From the NCBI GenBank assembly GCA_013152475.1, contig JAADGH010000011.1, forward strand, positions 1 to 64,000: DNA of 64,000 nt, in the 5' to 3' direction. Numbering within the stretch: position 1 is the first letter of the stretch; every line of letters starts with the position of its first letter. The DNA comes from Planctomycetota bacterium. GTDB lineage: Bacteria; Planctomycetota; Brocadiia; JAADGH01. Made by a program: the position numbers and the translations under genes. The notes beneath the pieces are model-generated. The model was given only the letters and a program-made list of their open reading frames with translations. It ran no database searches and had not been told where the DNA came from. This document shows positions 8,313 to 17,313 of this stretch, piece after piece.

Positions 8313-10584
8313 GCCGCCAGTCGATGCCGAGGTAGCCCTTCACATAGGTGCTGACCAGTCCCACGCGCCCGCCGATGTCGGCGGCGCAGCGGAGACCGGC
8401 ACAGCTTGGCACAAGCTGGTCGGACCGACCGTTGCGTATCACGGAGAGCATATTGTGCTCGGTGGTGTTGCGGGTGAGGTAGTCGTGGTCGATGAGCCAG
8501 CGCTGGCCGCGGTCCACAAACTCAATGATCGCGTTGCCATCGTAGTGCAGGTGCTTGCCGCGTGAGAAGCCGTCGAGCAGCAGGTATTGCGCCTGTTTGT
8601 CCCAACTCTCCCGAAAGGATACCTTGTCGAAGGCGTCCTTGAGAGGCACGTTTGGGGCGGACGGAGATATGGCCCCGTATGGCGCGTGCAGGCGTGTGTA
8701 TTCGTAGACCTGCGGGTCCAGGGGGAACACGCGGACGCCCAGGTGTTCCTTCGGCTCCTTCGGCTCGACGTCGCGGTGGAACGGGTTGGCCCAGGTCTTG
8801 GCGTACATGTGCTGCATGACCCAGAGATAACCGGGGTTGCGTGTGAGCCAGAACGCCCGCGGCACGGCTCGGCGACAGAGCGACGGCGCGGTACCGAGGC
8901 CCGAATCGCCGAAGCCCGAGTTGAGGCCGGCGTTGTCGCACATGGCGATGACGTAGTCGGCGTATTTCTGCATGATGCCGTTGCGGAGCAGATCGACGCG
9001 CCACTCGGCAAGGCAGTAGTCCAGCAGGTGGGTCATGGTGCAGAGGACATACGAGTCGGCGTCTTCCTGCGGTTTCCACGACTTGGCCTGGGCGAGCATG
9101 CATGCCCGCGCCTTGGCGAGATGCTGTTCCGTCTCGGTCAGGCCGTAGTAGTCCTTGAAGTAGCGCGAGCCGAAGTAGAGGCCCATGAGGGGGAAGGTCG
9201 TGTGGTTCCATGTGACAAGGTCGTCCTTGCCGAGTCGGCTGTAGCCGGACACGTGGTGCGGAAGCACGCGCAGCAGTTTCAGAAACGCCCACGTGAAGTC
9301 CCCGCGCTGCTTGTCGGTCATCAGGGGGCACTCTTCGAAGGCGTCCCACGTGGCCATGATGTACGCGGAGCTCGTCTCCTCGGGCCAGTCACAGTCGTGG
9401 TCGGGCTTCTCCCGATAGAGCTTGACGATGCGTTCGAGCGTGGCGATGGCGTGGCGGGCGTAGACCTCATGGCCTGTCTTCAGGTACGACTTGGCCGAGC
9501 CGAGAAAGACCTTGAAGCTCGGCGATGTCATGCGCTCCAGTCGGGCTTTGGTGGCATCCGACGGCGGCGGCGCGGACGAGACGACCAGCGTGTAGTCCAT
9601 GCCGACCGGGGTCTTGCCGGACTTGAGCCGTTCGGCGAAGGCCTTGGCCGCGCGATGAGCGTCCGCCGCGTCGCTGACACCGACCACGACTACATCCCCT
9701 TTGCCGTGCCAGGGATAAGGGTCATAGACCGTGCGCAGACTGTACGCGCCCGGCCCGGGCAGCAGCGAGTCTTCGTAGGCATAGTAGTTCCAGTAGAGCC
9801 GGGCGATCAACTCGTTGTTGTTCACATTGCCGATGGCGATGATGTTGGCACGCTCAGGGGAAAATGGGGACAGACCGGACGTCTGGTCTGTCCCCATTTT
9901 CCCGGTGATCGCCGGACGCTTTCCCCCCTTGGCGGCGATGGTGCCGGCAATCGCCTTGGCCGCGTTCTCGAAAGACTCGCCGGATGGGGAGAGGACAACC
10001 ACGGGCCGTGTCTTCCCGCTGAGGTCCACCCACCGGTCCATCGCCCGCACCCTGCCGATCTGCGTGACGGGGTTGCCGAGGGACCGGGCATCCTCGTTGT
10101 CCGTCGGCATCGGCTCGCCCAGAATCTCGACCTCGCTCATGCAGGGGTGTGCGCGCTTGCCTTTCGACACGCCCTCGACAGACACCAGCTCGATCGCGTG
10201 CACGCGCACGGGCTTCCAGTCGGCTGATGACCATCCCGGCACATCACCGGCTTTGCCCTCGCACAGCGTCGTCTCCAGCTTCCCGTCGCCGTCGGTGTCG
10301 CCGGTCACCTTGAATCGTGTGGTGTAGTAAGCGGTACTCGTCTGATGGAAGCGGATGCCGCTCACCTGATGCGGGTGGAGAAATTTGAACCGCACCCTGG
10401 CGTCGCCCGTGGACCCGACCGGGAACACGACAGCCTGCCGGGCCTGCGTGTCCACGAGTCGTCTCAGCATCTCAACGGGAAGCTCAGGACGCGACGAAAC
10501 TCGAGCCGTCTGGGCGACGTTCATCGGCGCGGCCATACTCACGCAACACGACAGCATCACGAGTACAATCGCAATGGGGCGCAT
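8116..10584 (-). CDS. N-terminal half of frameshifted secreted heparinase II/III-like protein
   Basis: Start ATG 10584 behind AAAGGGAATAACT; the frame extends upstream to 10653 but that part looks non-coding. The signal peptide is MRPIAIVLVMLSCCVSMAAP. Next come a discoidin-like sandwich (residues about 45-170), a domain resembling the N-terminal domain of alpha-glucuronidases (VVVLSPSGESFENAAKAIAG ... NIIAIGNVNNNE), an alpha-helical toroid (TWDAFEECPLMTDKQRGDF ... DYCLAEWRVDLLRNG), and the start of a heparinase II/III-type beta-sandwich (FRESWDKQAQYLLLDGFSRG, KHLHYDGNAIIEFVD). The coding sense is lost after DIFWRKG, near position 8290. With one G removed, the two frames join into a protein of 1503 residues. 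Likely a polysaccharide lyase-like envelope protein acting on uronic-acid polymers; substrate unknown. Confidence 0.82.
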   Translation of the reverse strand: MRPIAIVLVMLSCCVSMAAPMNVAQTARVSSRPELPVEMLRRLVDTQARQAVVFPVGSTGDARVRFKFLHPHQVSGIRFHQTSTAYYTTRFKVTGDTDGDGKLETTLCEGKAGDVPGWSSADWKPVRVHAIELVSVEGVSKGKRAHPCMSEVEILGEPMPTDNEDARSLGNPVTQIGRVRAMDRWVDLSGKTRPVVVLSPSGESFENAAKAIAGTIAAKGGKRPAITGKMGTDQTSGLSPFSPERANIIAIGNVNNNELIARLYWNYYAYEDSLLPGPGAYSLRTVYDPYPWHGKGDVVVVGVSDAADAHRAAKAFAERLKSGKTPVGMDYTLVVSSAPPPSDATKARLERMTSPSFKVFLGSAKSYLKTGHEVYARHAIATLERIVKLYREKPDHDCDWPEETSSAYIMATWDAFEECPLMTDKQRGDFTWAFLKLLRVLPHHVSGYSRLGKDDLVTWNHTTFPLMGLYFGSRYFKDYYGLTETEQHLAKARACMLAQAKSWKPQEDADSYVLCTMTHLLDYCLAEWRVDLLRNGIMQKYADYVIAMCDNAGLNSGFGDSGLGTAPSLCRRAVPRAFWLTRNPGYLWVMQHMYAKTWANPFHRDVEPKEPKEHLGVRVFPLDPQVYEYTRLHAPYGAISPSAPNVPLKDAFDKVSFRESWDKQAQYLLLDGFSRGKHLHYDGNAIIEFVDRGQRWLIDHDYLTRNTTEHNMLSVIRNGRSDQLVPSCAGLRCAADIGGRVGLVSTYVKGYLGIDWRRDIFWRKGRGHGSGHREGGRRLRPGRGVEGGKPRRRALVDTGRRGHIRGAPPTGLRTNTACGDHR
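8290..8293 (-). other. One-base frameshift site (GGGG run on coding strand)
   Basis: The coding strand reads AAGGGGCGTGGTCATGGAT. With three Gs instead of four it becomes K-G-V-V-M-D and joins the two frames seamlessly. The combined interval 10584-6072 is 4513 nt, exactly one more than a multiple of three. It could be a sequencing or assembly error in a short homopolymer, or a true inactivating mutation. Confidence 0.75.
9858..9903. repeat. 46-bp near-perfect palindrome inserted in frame in a gene
   Basis: Two perfect 19-bp arms (9858-9876 and 9885-9903) flank an 8-nt centre that is itself palindromic apart from one pair. Each arm carries the GGGGACAGACC motif. It is read through as part of the peptide GKMGTDQTSGLSPFS, in a loop before ANIIAIGNVNNNE. 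The 11-mer GGTCTGTCCCC recurs between the palindromes at 10729-10861. It looks like a REP/MITE-type element. Confidence 0.85.
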
Positions 10585-10728
10585 AGTTATTCCCTTTCTG
10601 CTTGCAGGCGTTTTCCTTCCGCACATTCTGGACGGAAGTGGGCGCGGTGTCAAGGTGAAAGGTGGTGCATGTCACTTCTCTCGGCCATGGAATGGCATGT
10701 TTCCTGATGGGGCCTTGCCGCCTTTCTT

Positions 10729-10861
10729 GCGGGAAGCTATGCTTCCCGCTCTTCCGTTGCCGGTCTGTCCCCGTCAGGCCATCTCTGCGGCCCTGCACGG
10801 TTGTTGCGCCACCGCCGGGAAGCACGGCTTCCCGGTGTCAAGGCGCAAGCATGGCTTGCGC
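10729..10861. repeat. Cluster of three REP-like perfect palindromes
   Basis: 10729-10749 is GCGGGAAGC-TAT-GCTTCCCGC. 10815-10835 is CCGGGAAGC-ACG-GCTTCCCGG. 10843-10861 is GCGCAAGC-ATG-GCTTGCGC. Each has a 3-nt loop and perfect arms, and all three share the AAGC-N3-GCTT core. No associated transposase gene lies in the window. Confidence 0.75.
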
Positions 10862-10954
10862 ACTCCACAGACGCCGTCGTCGTTTCGCCTCGTCGGCAAC
10901 TCCACGCCTTTATCTCACTGAGAGAGTTGACATGCACCCGGTCTAAGGTGACGG

Positions 10955-10983
10955 TTGACATTTCGTGCCGAGCACGGTACCTT
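10955..10983 (+). promoter_or_regulatory. Probable promoter for 11040-16001
   Basis: TTGACA (10955-10960), 17-bp spacer, TACCTT (10978-10983), 56 bp before the ATG. A second TTGACA lies at 10927-10932 without a good -10 box. Confidence 0.5.
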
Positions 10984-11039
10984 GGGGTCTGGACCTATCG
11001 CCTCGTTCAATATCCCGCTGCGATTGAAAGGATGCCTCG

Positions 11040-14000
11040 ATGATTCGCAAATACGTCAATCTACTTCTTATCGGCCTGGTGGCGGGCGCGCTCCCTGCCG
11101 TGACAACCCTCTCGGACGACTGGCCCACGTACAAACGCGATGCTGCACGAACGAGCGCCAGCACGGAGAGCCTGAAGTTCCCGCTGGCGAAGAGGTGGGC
11201 CTACCAGCCGAGCCAGCCGCCGCGGCCCGCCTGGCCGGAGCCGGGCAAGGAGCTCAATCGCGTGGACTTCGACTATGCCTTTCAGCCGGTGGTGGCTGGC
11301 GGCCTCGTTTACTTCGGGTCGTCTGCGGATAACACGGTGCGCGCCCTGAACGCGGAGACGGGTGAGCTTGTCTGGCGATTCATCACGGACGGACCGGTTC
11401 GCTTTGCCCCCGCCATTGCTCATGGCAAGGCCTATATCACCTCCGACGACGGTTGCCTCTACTGCCTCGATGCCAAGACGGGCAAGCGGGTTTGGCGGTT
11501 CCGCTGCGCGCCCAATCGCGATCGCATCATCGGCAACGATCGCTTGATTGCGCGTTACCCCTGTCGTACCGGCGCATTGGTGGTGGACAAGGTGGTGTAC
11601 GTCACGGCGGGGATGTGGCCGACGGAGGGGGTCTATGTGTATGCCCTCGACGCCGACACGGGGAAGGAGATATGGTGCAACGACAGCAGCGGCAACATTT
11701 ACACCGACCTGCCCCACGCCGTTGCCAATGGGTTCAGCGGCGTCGCCCCGCAGGGATATCTGGTCGCCTCCAGGGACGTTCTGCTCGTCCCGACGGGCCG
11801 AAGCGTGCCGGCGGCCTTCGACCGCCGCACCGGCCGTTTGCTCTACTACAAGCCGGAAAAGACGCATTACCACGGAGCGTCCTATGGCGGAGGCGTGTGG
11901 TGCACGGCGGCGGGGGATTTGTATTTCCACCCGAACAACCGGTTTTACAACCCGTCGGAACCGCACACCGGCGAGGCGGATCCGTGTTCCCAGGATGGCA
12001 TGATCGTCTATTCGTTTGTGACGGGGGACCAGCAGTGCTACATCCCCGGCAGGTACCGCGTTCTGGTCGCCGGTGATGTCATTTACGCAGCCGGCAACGG
12101 CAGCATCGATGCCATTGACCTGAACGTTGTGCGCAAGAAGAGGAGAATCGGGCCCAAGGATGCTACGTGGTCTACACCTCATGCCGCCCGTGTTTACTCC
12201 ATGGCCATGGCTGGCGGGACCGTGCTGACGGGCAACCGCGATGGCATCAAGGCATTCAACGCGGCGGACGGCAAGCCGGTTTGGAGTGTAGAGCTAAACG
12301 GCCAACAGGTGCGGGGGATGGCCGTTGCGAACGGGCGCCTCCTGGCCGCGACCCACACGGGAGCGCTGTTGTGCTTTGGCCCCGGTGACGCCGCGCCCAG
12401 GCAGATAAAGGAGGGAACCCGGCCCTCAGGCATATCCGGTGATCTGGTGGACAAGGCAAAGGGAATTGTCCAACGATCAGGCAAGACGGAGGGCTATGCA
12501 CTGGTCGTCGGCGAACCGGACAGCCGCCTGGCTGAGGCGCTCGCCAGGCAAACCCAACTTCGTGTTGTCAGCCTGGTTCCGGACACGGCACAGGCGGCGG
12601 CAGAGCGCGAGCGGCTTTTGAACGCCGGCCTTCTTGGTTCTCGCGTTGCGGTGCACATCGTTGAGAATCCAGCGCGTCTGAACCTTCCGCCCTATTTCGC
12701 GGACCTCGTCGTTGTTTCCGGAAGGGAGAGGGGCATCTCGGCGAAGGAATGCTATCGCGCCCTCCGGCCGTGCGGGGGCGTCCTCTGCTTTGTCGGCTTC
12801 GATGACGCCACGCGGAAGGAGTTCGTCGCCCGTGCAGACATCCCGCAGGAGGAGGTAGACGCAGCGAAACGCATGATTGTCCGGGGCAAGCTGCCCGGCG
12901 CGGGGGAGTGGCGCTACCCGTGGGCGGATGGGGGGCGCAGCGGTGTGGGCAAAGAGAGCCGCGTGCGGTTTCCGGTGCAGTTGCTCTGGTTCGGCGGGCC
13001 GGGGCCGGGCCTGCTCGTCGATCGCCATCTGATGGGATCGCCTCCGATTTCGACCCACGGCCGCGTCTTCATGGCGGGGGTAAATGATGTCATCGCCTTT
13101 GACGCCTACAACGGACGGGACTTGTGGACTCGACATATTGAAGGTGTAGGCCGGAAATACGCACAATACTATTCCAGCGGTCTCGTGGCCGATGCCGACA
13201 GCGTTTATGTCATCCAGTCCGACAAGTGTCGCCGCCTGGATCAGGCCACAGGCAAGATACTCACCACCTACACGATCCCCAAGACGGTGGTCAAAGGCGC
13301 CGCTCCTCCGGCCCTGCCGGATTATTTGGACATCGAATGGCCCAAGGCCTGGCAGGTGATCGGGCCCTTTCCAAAGGGGAAGCCGCCCCTATCGGGCAAG
13401 GCGCTCAAGGAGCTCCCCGAACGGATTACGGTGAAGGGGAAAGAATATGTCGCGTCCGAGTTGAAGGCCGTCAAGGACATCCTTGATTTCACGACGCTCT
13501 TCGGCGGCTACGGATTGAAGCCCCCGGCGACGGGCCGGAAGTCGGCGGCGCACCCCCGGAGAGGCAAACGGTTCAGCTTCCACGATGTCGGGCGCATCGG
13601 TTACGCGTTTGCGAAGATTCGCTGCCCCCAGGCGGGCAAGCTGCTGATCGGGGCCGGGGCCGACTGGGGGATGAGGTGGTATCTCGACGGCGAGCTGGTC
13701 TTCGATGCCCTGAGAAACGACGGCTCGGCGCGACGCCGCGGGTACTTCACCAGGGCGGTCTGCTCGCCGAGGGACCGGGTCTTCGATGTGGACGTCACCG
13801 CCGGGGAGCACACCCTGGCGGTCATGGTGACGGCGGGCGGCCGCGGCTGGGCGATGGCGTCGGCAAGCATGGCCAAACATGCGAAGGAAGTGATGCCCGT
13901 CGCCGCCGGCGAGAACCCGAATGTGCCCGACCTCCGAGACCTGGTCTGGGGGTATCTTTCGACCACGGACGACCTCATACTCGGGAGCTACAACGTCCCA

Positions 14001-16001
14001 ATCACGGCGGGACAGCCGGCGGAGTCGCACCTGCTGTGGCGCTCGGAGAGCAAGGCCGTGTTTGCGCTGGACAAGGGGGATGGATCGCTTCGATGGGTCT
14101 ATCGTCCCCAGGCCAACCGGATCGTCTCGAATATCGAGATCGCCTTCGGCGACGGACGGCTGTTTCTGATCGACGGCACATCCAAGGCGGACCTCGCCCG
14201 GGCGCGGCGTCGCAGACAGAAAATCAAGGCTGAACTGACGCTGGTTGCGCTGAACCTAAAGGATGGCTCGGAGATTTGGCGACAGGACGATGTTCCCCTG
14301 CTCGGCGACCGGAGCCTGCTCAGCCGGCTGAAGTCGAACATCACGCACCTGTTCATGGGACAGCCGAACTGGGGACACCTGATCTATGCGAACGGCGTAG
14401 TGGTGTACGGTGCAAACGCGGCCTACGACGCCGCCAGCGGCAAGAAGCTCTGGCAAAAAACGATCCGGCCGGGGAAGCTCCCGATCATCTACGGCGACCG
14501 CATCATCACTTCTTCCTGCGCCTACGACCTCCGCACCGGCAAGCAGTGCATGACCAAGGACCTGTTGACGGGCGAAATCGTACCGTGGCGGTACAGCCGG
14601 TCATACGGATGCGGGCCTGTCATGGGGTGTCAGCATGTGCTGTTCTTCCGGTCCGGGGCCGATGGCTTCTTCGATATGGACGTGGAGGGAACCACGAACT
14701 TCGGCGGGGTGCGGTCCGGCTGTGCGCGGACCCTCCTTGCCGCAAACGGTCTGTTGCTTCATCCCCAGGGCTACAGTGGATGCCCCTGTTGCTACAATTA
14801 CAAGACGAACCTGGCCCTGATCTCTGCGCCGGAGCCGGGCAACACCTGGTACGTGCTCCCGCGCCGCGCAAGCACCGGACCGATCGAACGCCTCGCGCTG
14901 AACTTCGGCGCCCCCGGCGACCGAAAAGACCCACAGGGAGAGCCATGGCTCGGTTTCCCAAGGCCCATCCAGAGCGGCGGCTGTCCGGCGCCCGTTACGG
15001 TTTCGATGACAGATGCCGAGTGCACCTATCGCCGGCGGGCCACGGGCGAGATACAGGGGACGAGCACCCCGTGGGTCTACAGCTCCAACCTGCAGGGGAA
15101 TGGCCGGATTGCCATCGGCCTCGTTTTGCAGCCCAGTGTTGTCTTGCCCAAACGCGAAGCGGCCCCCTCCATTGACGGCAAGTTAGATGACGCCTGTTGG
15201 AAGGATGTCAGGGCCGTCCCCTTCGAGAACACGCAGTTTTCCATGCTCGGCGCGAGCGTCGATTTCCGCATGTTCCGCGATGCGGAGAACATCTACTTCG
15301 CGTACAATCGAAAACCGCTTGAGCAGGCACGCAGCGATGTGGGCCCGGCCACACTGGGCAGCAGCGACGTGCTTGACATCTACGTCGCAGATTGGAAGAG
15401 GCGGGTCGGCATCCGTCTCGCCATCAAGCGGAACGGGGACGCCATCGCCCGGTTCGGCACACTCGGCGTCAGCCGAAAAACGGACCCCCGGTGGAAAGGC
15501 GAGTGGCAATATGCCGTACAGGAAGTCCCCGGCGGATGGGCGGCCGAGGTGGCGCTGCCCATCCAGACCCTGACCAAGTCCGGCATGACCCTGAAGACGC
15601 TCCAGATCAACTGCATGTCGCAGAACCTGACGCAGTGCGGGCTGGAAGGGATCTTCCTGACCGATCCCTATTACAGCGTGAAGTTCCGATGCTGCACGCG
15701 GTTCCTGCGTGTTGTCCCTCCCGCTGCCCAGGCCCCGCCGGAGCGGTTCTTCACGGTGCGCTTGCACTTTGCCGAGGTGGAGGATGTCAAGCCGGGGGCG
15801 CGTGTGTTCGACATTTCCCTGCAGGGCAAGCCCGTCCTCCAGGGTCTGGACATTGTCAAGGCGGCCGGGAAGGACCGTGCCTTCGTCAGGGAGTTCAGGG
15901 GGGTCAAGGCCACCGATGAGATCCTGCTTGACCTGACACCCGCTCCAGGCGCACAGGCGCCGCCTGTGATCTGTGGCGCGGAGGTGGCGGCGGAGCAATA
16001 G
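11040..16001 (+). CDS. Giant secreted PQQ-propeller/methyltransferase-like/CBM9-like/malectin protein
   Basis: 1653 residues, ATG at 11040 behind AAAGGA. A signal peptide (MIRKYVNLLLIGLVAGALPA) precedes PQQ propeller I (about 27-440, opening DDWPTYKRDAARTSAS, with LNAETGELVWRF and LDAKTGKRVWRF). A degenerate methyltransferase-like Rossmann domain follows (about 460-610, VVGEPDSRLAEALA ... ALRPCGGVLCFVGF), then propeller II, which is interrupted by a PA14-like sandwich (about 765-955). A CBM9-like domain (about 1370-1555, PSIDGKLDDACWKDV) and a malectin-like domain (about 1567-1650, FFTVRLHFAEVEDVKPGARV) end the protein. The propeller/methyltransferase pairing matches the paralogues at 1-5848 but in a different order and without micro-repeats. 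A role in surface glycan binding is an inference. Confidence 0.88.
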   Translation: MIRKYVNLLLIGLVAGALPAVTTLSDDWPTYKRDAARTSASTESLKFPLAKRWAYQPSQPPRPAWPEPGKELNRVDFDYAFQPVVAGGLVYFGSSADNTVRALNAETGELVWRFITDGPVRFAPAIAHGKAYITSDDGCLYCLDAKTGKRVWRFRCAPNRDRIIGNDRLIARYPCRTGALVVDKVVYVTAGMWPTEGVYVYALDADTGKEIWCNDSSGNIYTDLPHAVANGFSGVAPQGYLVASRDVLLVPTGRSVPAAFDRRTGRLLYYKPEKTHYHGASYGGGVWCTAAGDLYFHPNNRFYNPSEPHTGEADPCSQDGMIVYSFVTGDQQCYIPGRYRVLVAGDVIYAAGNGSIDAIDLNVVRKKRRIGPKDATWSTPHAARVYSMAMAGGTVLTGNRDGIKAFNAADGKPVWSVELNGQQVRGMAVANGRLLAATHTGALLCFGPGDAAPRQIKEGTRPSGISGDLVDKAKGIVQRSGKTEGYALVVGEPDSRLAEALARQTQLRVVSLVPDTAQAAAERERLLNAGLLGSRVAVHIVENPARLNLPPYFADLVVVSGRERGISAKECYRALRPCGGVLCFVGFDDATRKEFVARADIPQEEVDAAKRMIVRGKLPGAGEWRYPWADGGRSGVGKESRVRFPVQLLWFGGPGPGLLVDRHLMGSPPISTHGRVFMAGVNDVIAFDAYNGRDLWTRHIEGVGRKYAQYYSSGLVADADSVYVIQSDKCRRLDQATGKILTTYTIPKTVVKGAAPPALPDYLDIEWPKAWQVIGPFPKGKPPLSGKALKELPERITVKGKEYVASELKAVKDILDFTTLFGGYGLKPPATGRKSAAHPRRGKRFSFHDVGRIGYAFAKIRCPQAGKLLIGAGADWGMRWYLDGELVFDALRNDGSARRRGYFTRAVCSPRDRVFDVDVTAGEHTLAVMVTAGGRGWAMASASMAKHAKEVMPVAAGENPNVPDLRDLVWGYLSTTDDLILGSYNVPITAGQPAESHLLWRSESKAVFALDKGDGSLRWVYRPQANRIVSNIEIAFGDGRLFLIDGTSKADLARARRRRQKIKAELTLVALNLKDGSEIWRQDDVPLLGDRSLLSRLKSNITHLFMGQPNWGHLIYANGVVVYGANAAYDAASGKKLWQKTIRPGKLPIIYGDRIITSSCAYDLRTGKQCMTKDLLTGEIVPWRYSRSYGCGPVMGCQHVLFFRSGADGFFDMDVEGTTNFGGVRSGCARTLLAANGLLLHPQGYSGCPCCYNYKTNLALISAPEPGNTWYVLPRRASTGPIERLALNFGAPGDRKDPQGEPWLGFPRPIQSGGCPAPVTVSMTDAECTYRRRATGEIQGTSTPWVYSSNLQGNGRIAIGLVLQPSVVLPKREAAPSIDGKLDDACWKDVRAVPFENTQFSMLGASVDFRMFRDAENIYFAYNRKPLEQARSDVGPATLGSSDVLDIYVADWKRRVGIRLAIKRNGDAIARFGTLGVSRKTDPRWKGEWQYAVQEVPGGWAAEVALPIQTLTKSGMTLKTLQINCMSQNLTQCGLEGIFLTDPYYSVKFRCCTRFLRVVPPAAQAPPERFFTVRLHFAEVEDVKPGARVFDISLQGKPVLQGLDIVKAAGKDRAFVREFRGVKATDEILLDLTPAPGAQAPPVICGAEVAAEQ

Positions 16002-16016
16002 CGGAAGCACCGCGAT

Positions 16017-16105
16017 TGGTGCCAGAGGCGGGAGTCGAACCCGCACAGCCTGTAAAGGCCACTGGATTTTGAGTCCAGCGCGTCTGCCAATTCCGCCACT
16101 CTGGC
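16017..16105 (-). tRNA. tRNA-Leu (anticodon CAA)
   Basis: On the minus strand the acceptor stem GCCAGAG pairs with CTCTGGC, followed by A and an encoded CCA. The anticodon stem is CTGGA/TCCAG with loop CTCAAAA, giving anticodon CAA (codon UUG). The long variable arm (about TGGCCTTTACAGGCTG) is typical of class II leucine tRNAs, and the T arm GCGGGTTCGACTCCCGC is intact. It converges on the 3' end of 11040-16001, 15 bp away. Confidence 0.97.
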
Positions 16106-16126
16106 ACGGTGGTGGCCGATGTGCAG

Positions 16127-16155
16127 AGTGTACCACACGCCTTCGCCCGTGTCAA
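16127..16155 (-). promoter_or_regulatory. tRNA-Leu promoter
   Basis: Minus strand TTGACA (16155-16150), 17-bp spacer, TACACT (16132-16127), ending 21 bp upstream of the first tRNA base. A near-consensus sigma-70-type promoter. Confidence 0.7.
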
Positions 16156-16181
16156 TGCCGAAAGCGATCCCCAGACAGGTG

Positions 16182-16210
16182 TTGACTCCGTCCCCGGTGG
16201 CTGGTAGACT
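16182..16210 (+). promoter_or_regulatory. Probable promoter for 2-hydroxyacid dehydrogenase
   Basis: TTGACT (16182-16187), 17-bp spacer, TAGACT (16205-16210), 52 bp before the TTG start at 16263. It is divergent from the tRNA promoter. Confidence 0.6.
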
Positions 16211-16262
16211 GCGCCCGTTGTGAAACGGGGTCCATCAATCCCATCGAGTTGGAGGAAGTGGT

Positions 16263-17264
16263 TTGGCAAAACTCAAGGCTGTTGCAACCGATAACGATAG
16301 GTTTCCCATCAGCGTGGAGGCGGAGATTCTGGAGGCGATGGGGGTAGCTGTGGCGCGCGCGGTCTGTAAGACTGAAGCCGACATCGTTGACGTGTGCCGC
16401 GACGCGGACATAATACTCAATGTCGCGGCGCAGATGCAGCGGCCCGTTATCGAGAAGCTGGAGAAGTGCCGCGTCATCATCCGCTACGGTGTGGGTCTGG
16501 ATAATGTCGATGTGCCTGCCTGCACCGACCACGCGATCATCGTCGCCCATGTTCCCGACTTCTGCTGGGATGAGGTCGCCGACACCGCCATGTCGCACAT
16601 CCTCGCCATAACGCGGAGGATCGTCAAAACGACGAACGACATCAAGAGCGGTGTATGGGACCGCAATGCCGTGAAGCCAATCCACAAGTATCGGGGCAGC
16701 CGCCTGGGACTCGTTTCTTTCGGCAACATCGCCCGGGCGGTGGCCAAGCGCGCCAAGGCCTTCGGCTTCGAGGTGGTGGCCTATGATCCCTACCTAACCG
16801 ATTCGGTGTTCCGGGCCAATGACGTGGAGGCCGTGGACTTCGAGGAGTTGCTAACCACCAGCGACGTCATCTCCGCGCATTCACCGCTGACTGACGAGAC
16901 GCGCGGCATGTTCGGCGAGGCGGAATTCAAGAAGATGAAGAACACGGCTTACTTCATCAACACCGGCCGCGGGCCTGTTGTTCAGAATGCAGCGCTCTAC
17001 AAGGCATTGAAGGAGGGCTGGATCGCCGGCGCGGGGTTGGACGTGATGGAAGTCGAGCCTGCGCCGAAGGATGAGCCGCTGCTGACTGTCGACAACATCA
17101 CCCTGACTCCCCACTACGCTTCCTACACCGAGGAGGCCTACTACGAGCTACAACTGAAAGTCGGCAAACAGGCCGCCCAGGTGCTTCGCGGGGAATGGCC
17201 CACCTACTTTGCCAACCCCGAGGTCAAGGAAAAGTACCTGGCCCGTGGATTCGAAATGAAATAG
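16263..17264 (+). CDS. D-isomer-specific 2-hydroxyacid dehydrogenase (SerA/CtBP-like)
   Basis: 333 residues. The start is TTG at 16263, supported by GGAGGAAGTGG just upstream and by the protein's alignable N-terminus. It has the two-domain Rossmann fold of NAD-dependent 2-hydroxyacid dehydrogenases: a dinucleotide loop LVSFGNIARAVA, the catalytic-region segment INTGRGPVVQ, GLDVMEVEPAPKDEPL with the active-site glutamate, and TPHYASYT with the catalytic histidine. The length fits the short (no ACT domain) class. Candidate substrates are phosphoglycerate, glyoxylate-type or CtBP-like 2-ketoacids; the sequence does not decide. It stands as a single gene with its own promoter, followed 49 bp later by an exported lipoprotein gene. 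Confidence 0.88.
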   Translation: MAKLKAVATDNDRFPISVEAEILEAMGVAVARAVCKTEADIVDVCRDADIILNVAAQMQRPVIEKLEKCRVIIRYGVGLDNVDVPACTDHAIIVAHVPDFCWDEVADTAMSHILAITRRIVKTTNDIKSGVWDRNAVKPIHKYRGSRLGLVSFGNIARAVAKRAKAFGFEVVAYDPYLTDSVFRANDVEAVDFEELLTTSDVISAHSPLTDETRGMFGEAEFKKMKNTAYFINTGRGPVVQNAALYKALKEGWIAGAGLDVMEVEPAPKDEPLLTVDNITLTPHYASYTEEAYYELQLKVGKQAAQVLRGEWPTYFANPEVKEKYLARGFEMK

Positions 17265-17313
17265 ATTCCGTTGAACATGGGTTCACTATCAAAAAACACG
17301 AGGCCATCCACAG

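Larger units (their letters stand above)
10585..11039. other. 455-bp divergent intergenic region
   Basis: Separates the heparinase-like gene (minus) from the giant propeller gene (plus). It contains a cluster of three palindromes (10729-10861), a copy of GGTCTGTCCCC at 10762-10772, and the promoter of the rightward gene (10955-10983). No coding sequence is convincing. Confidence 0.6.
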
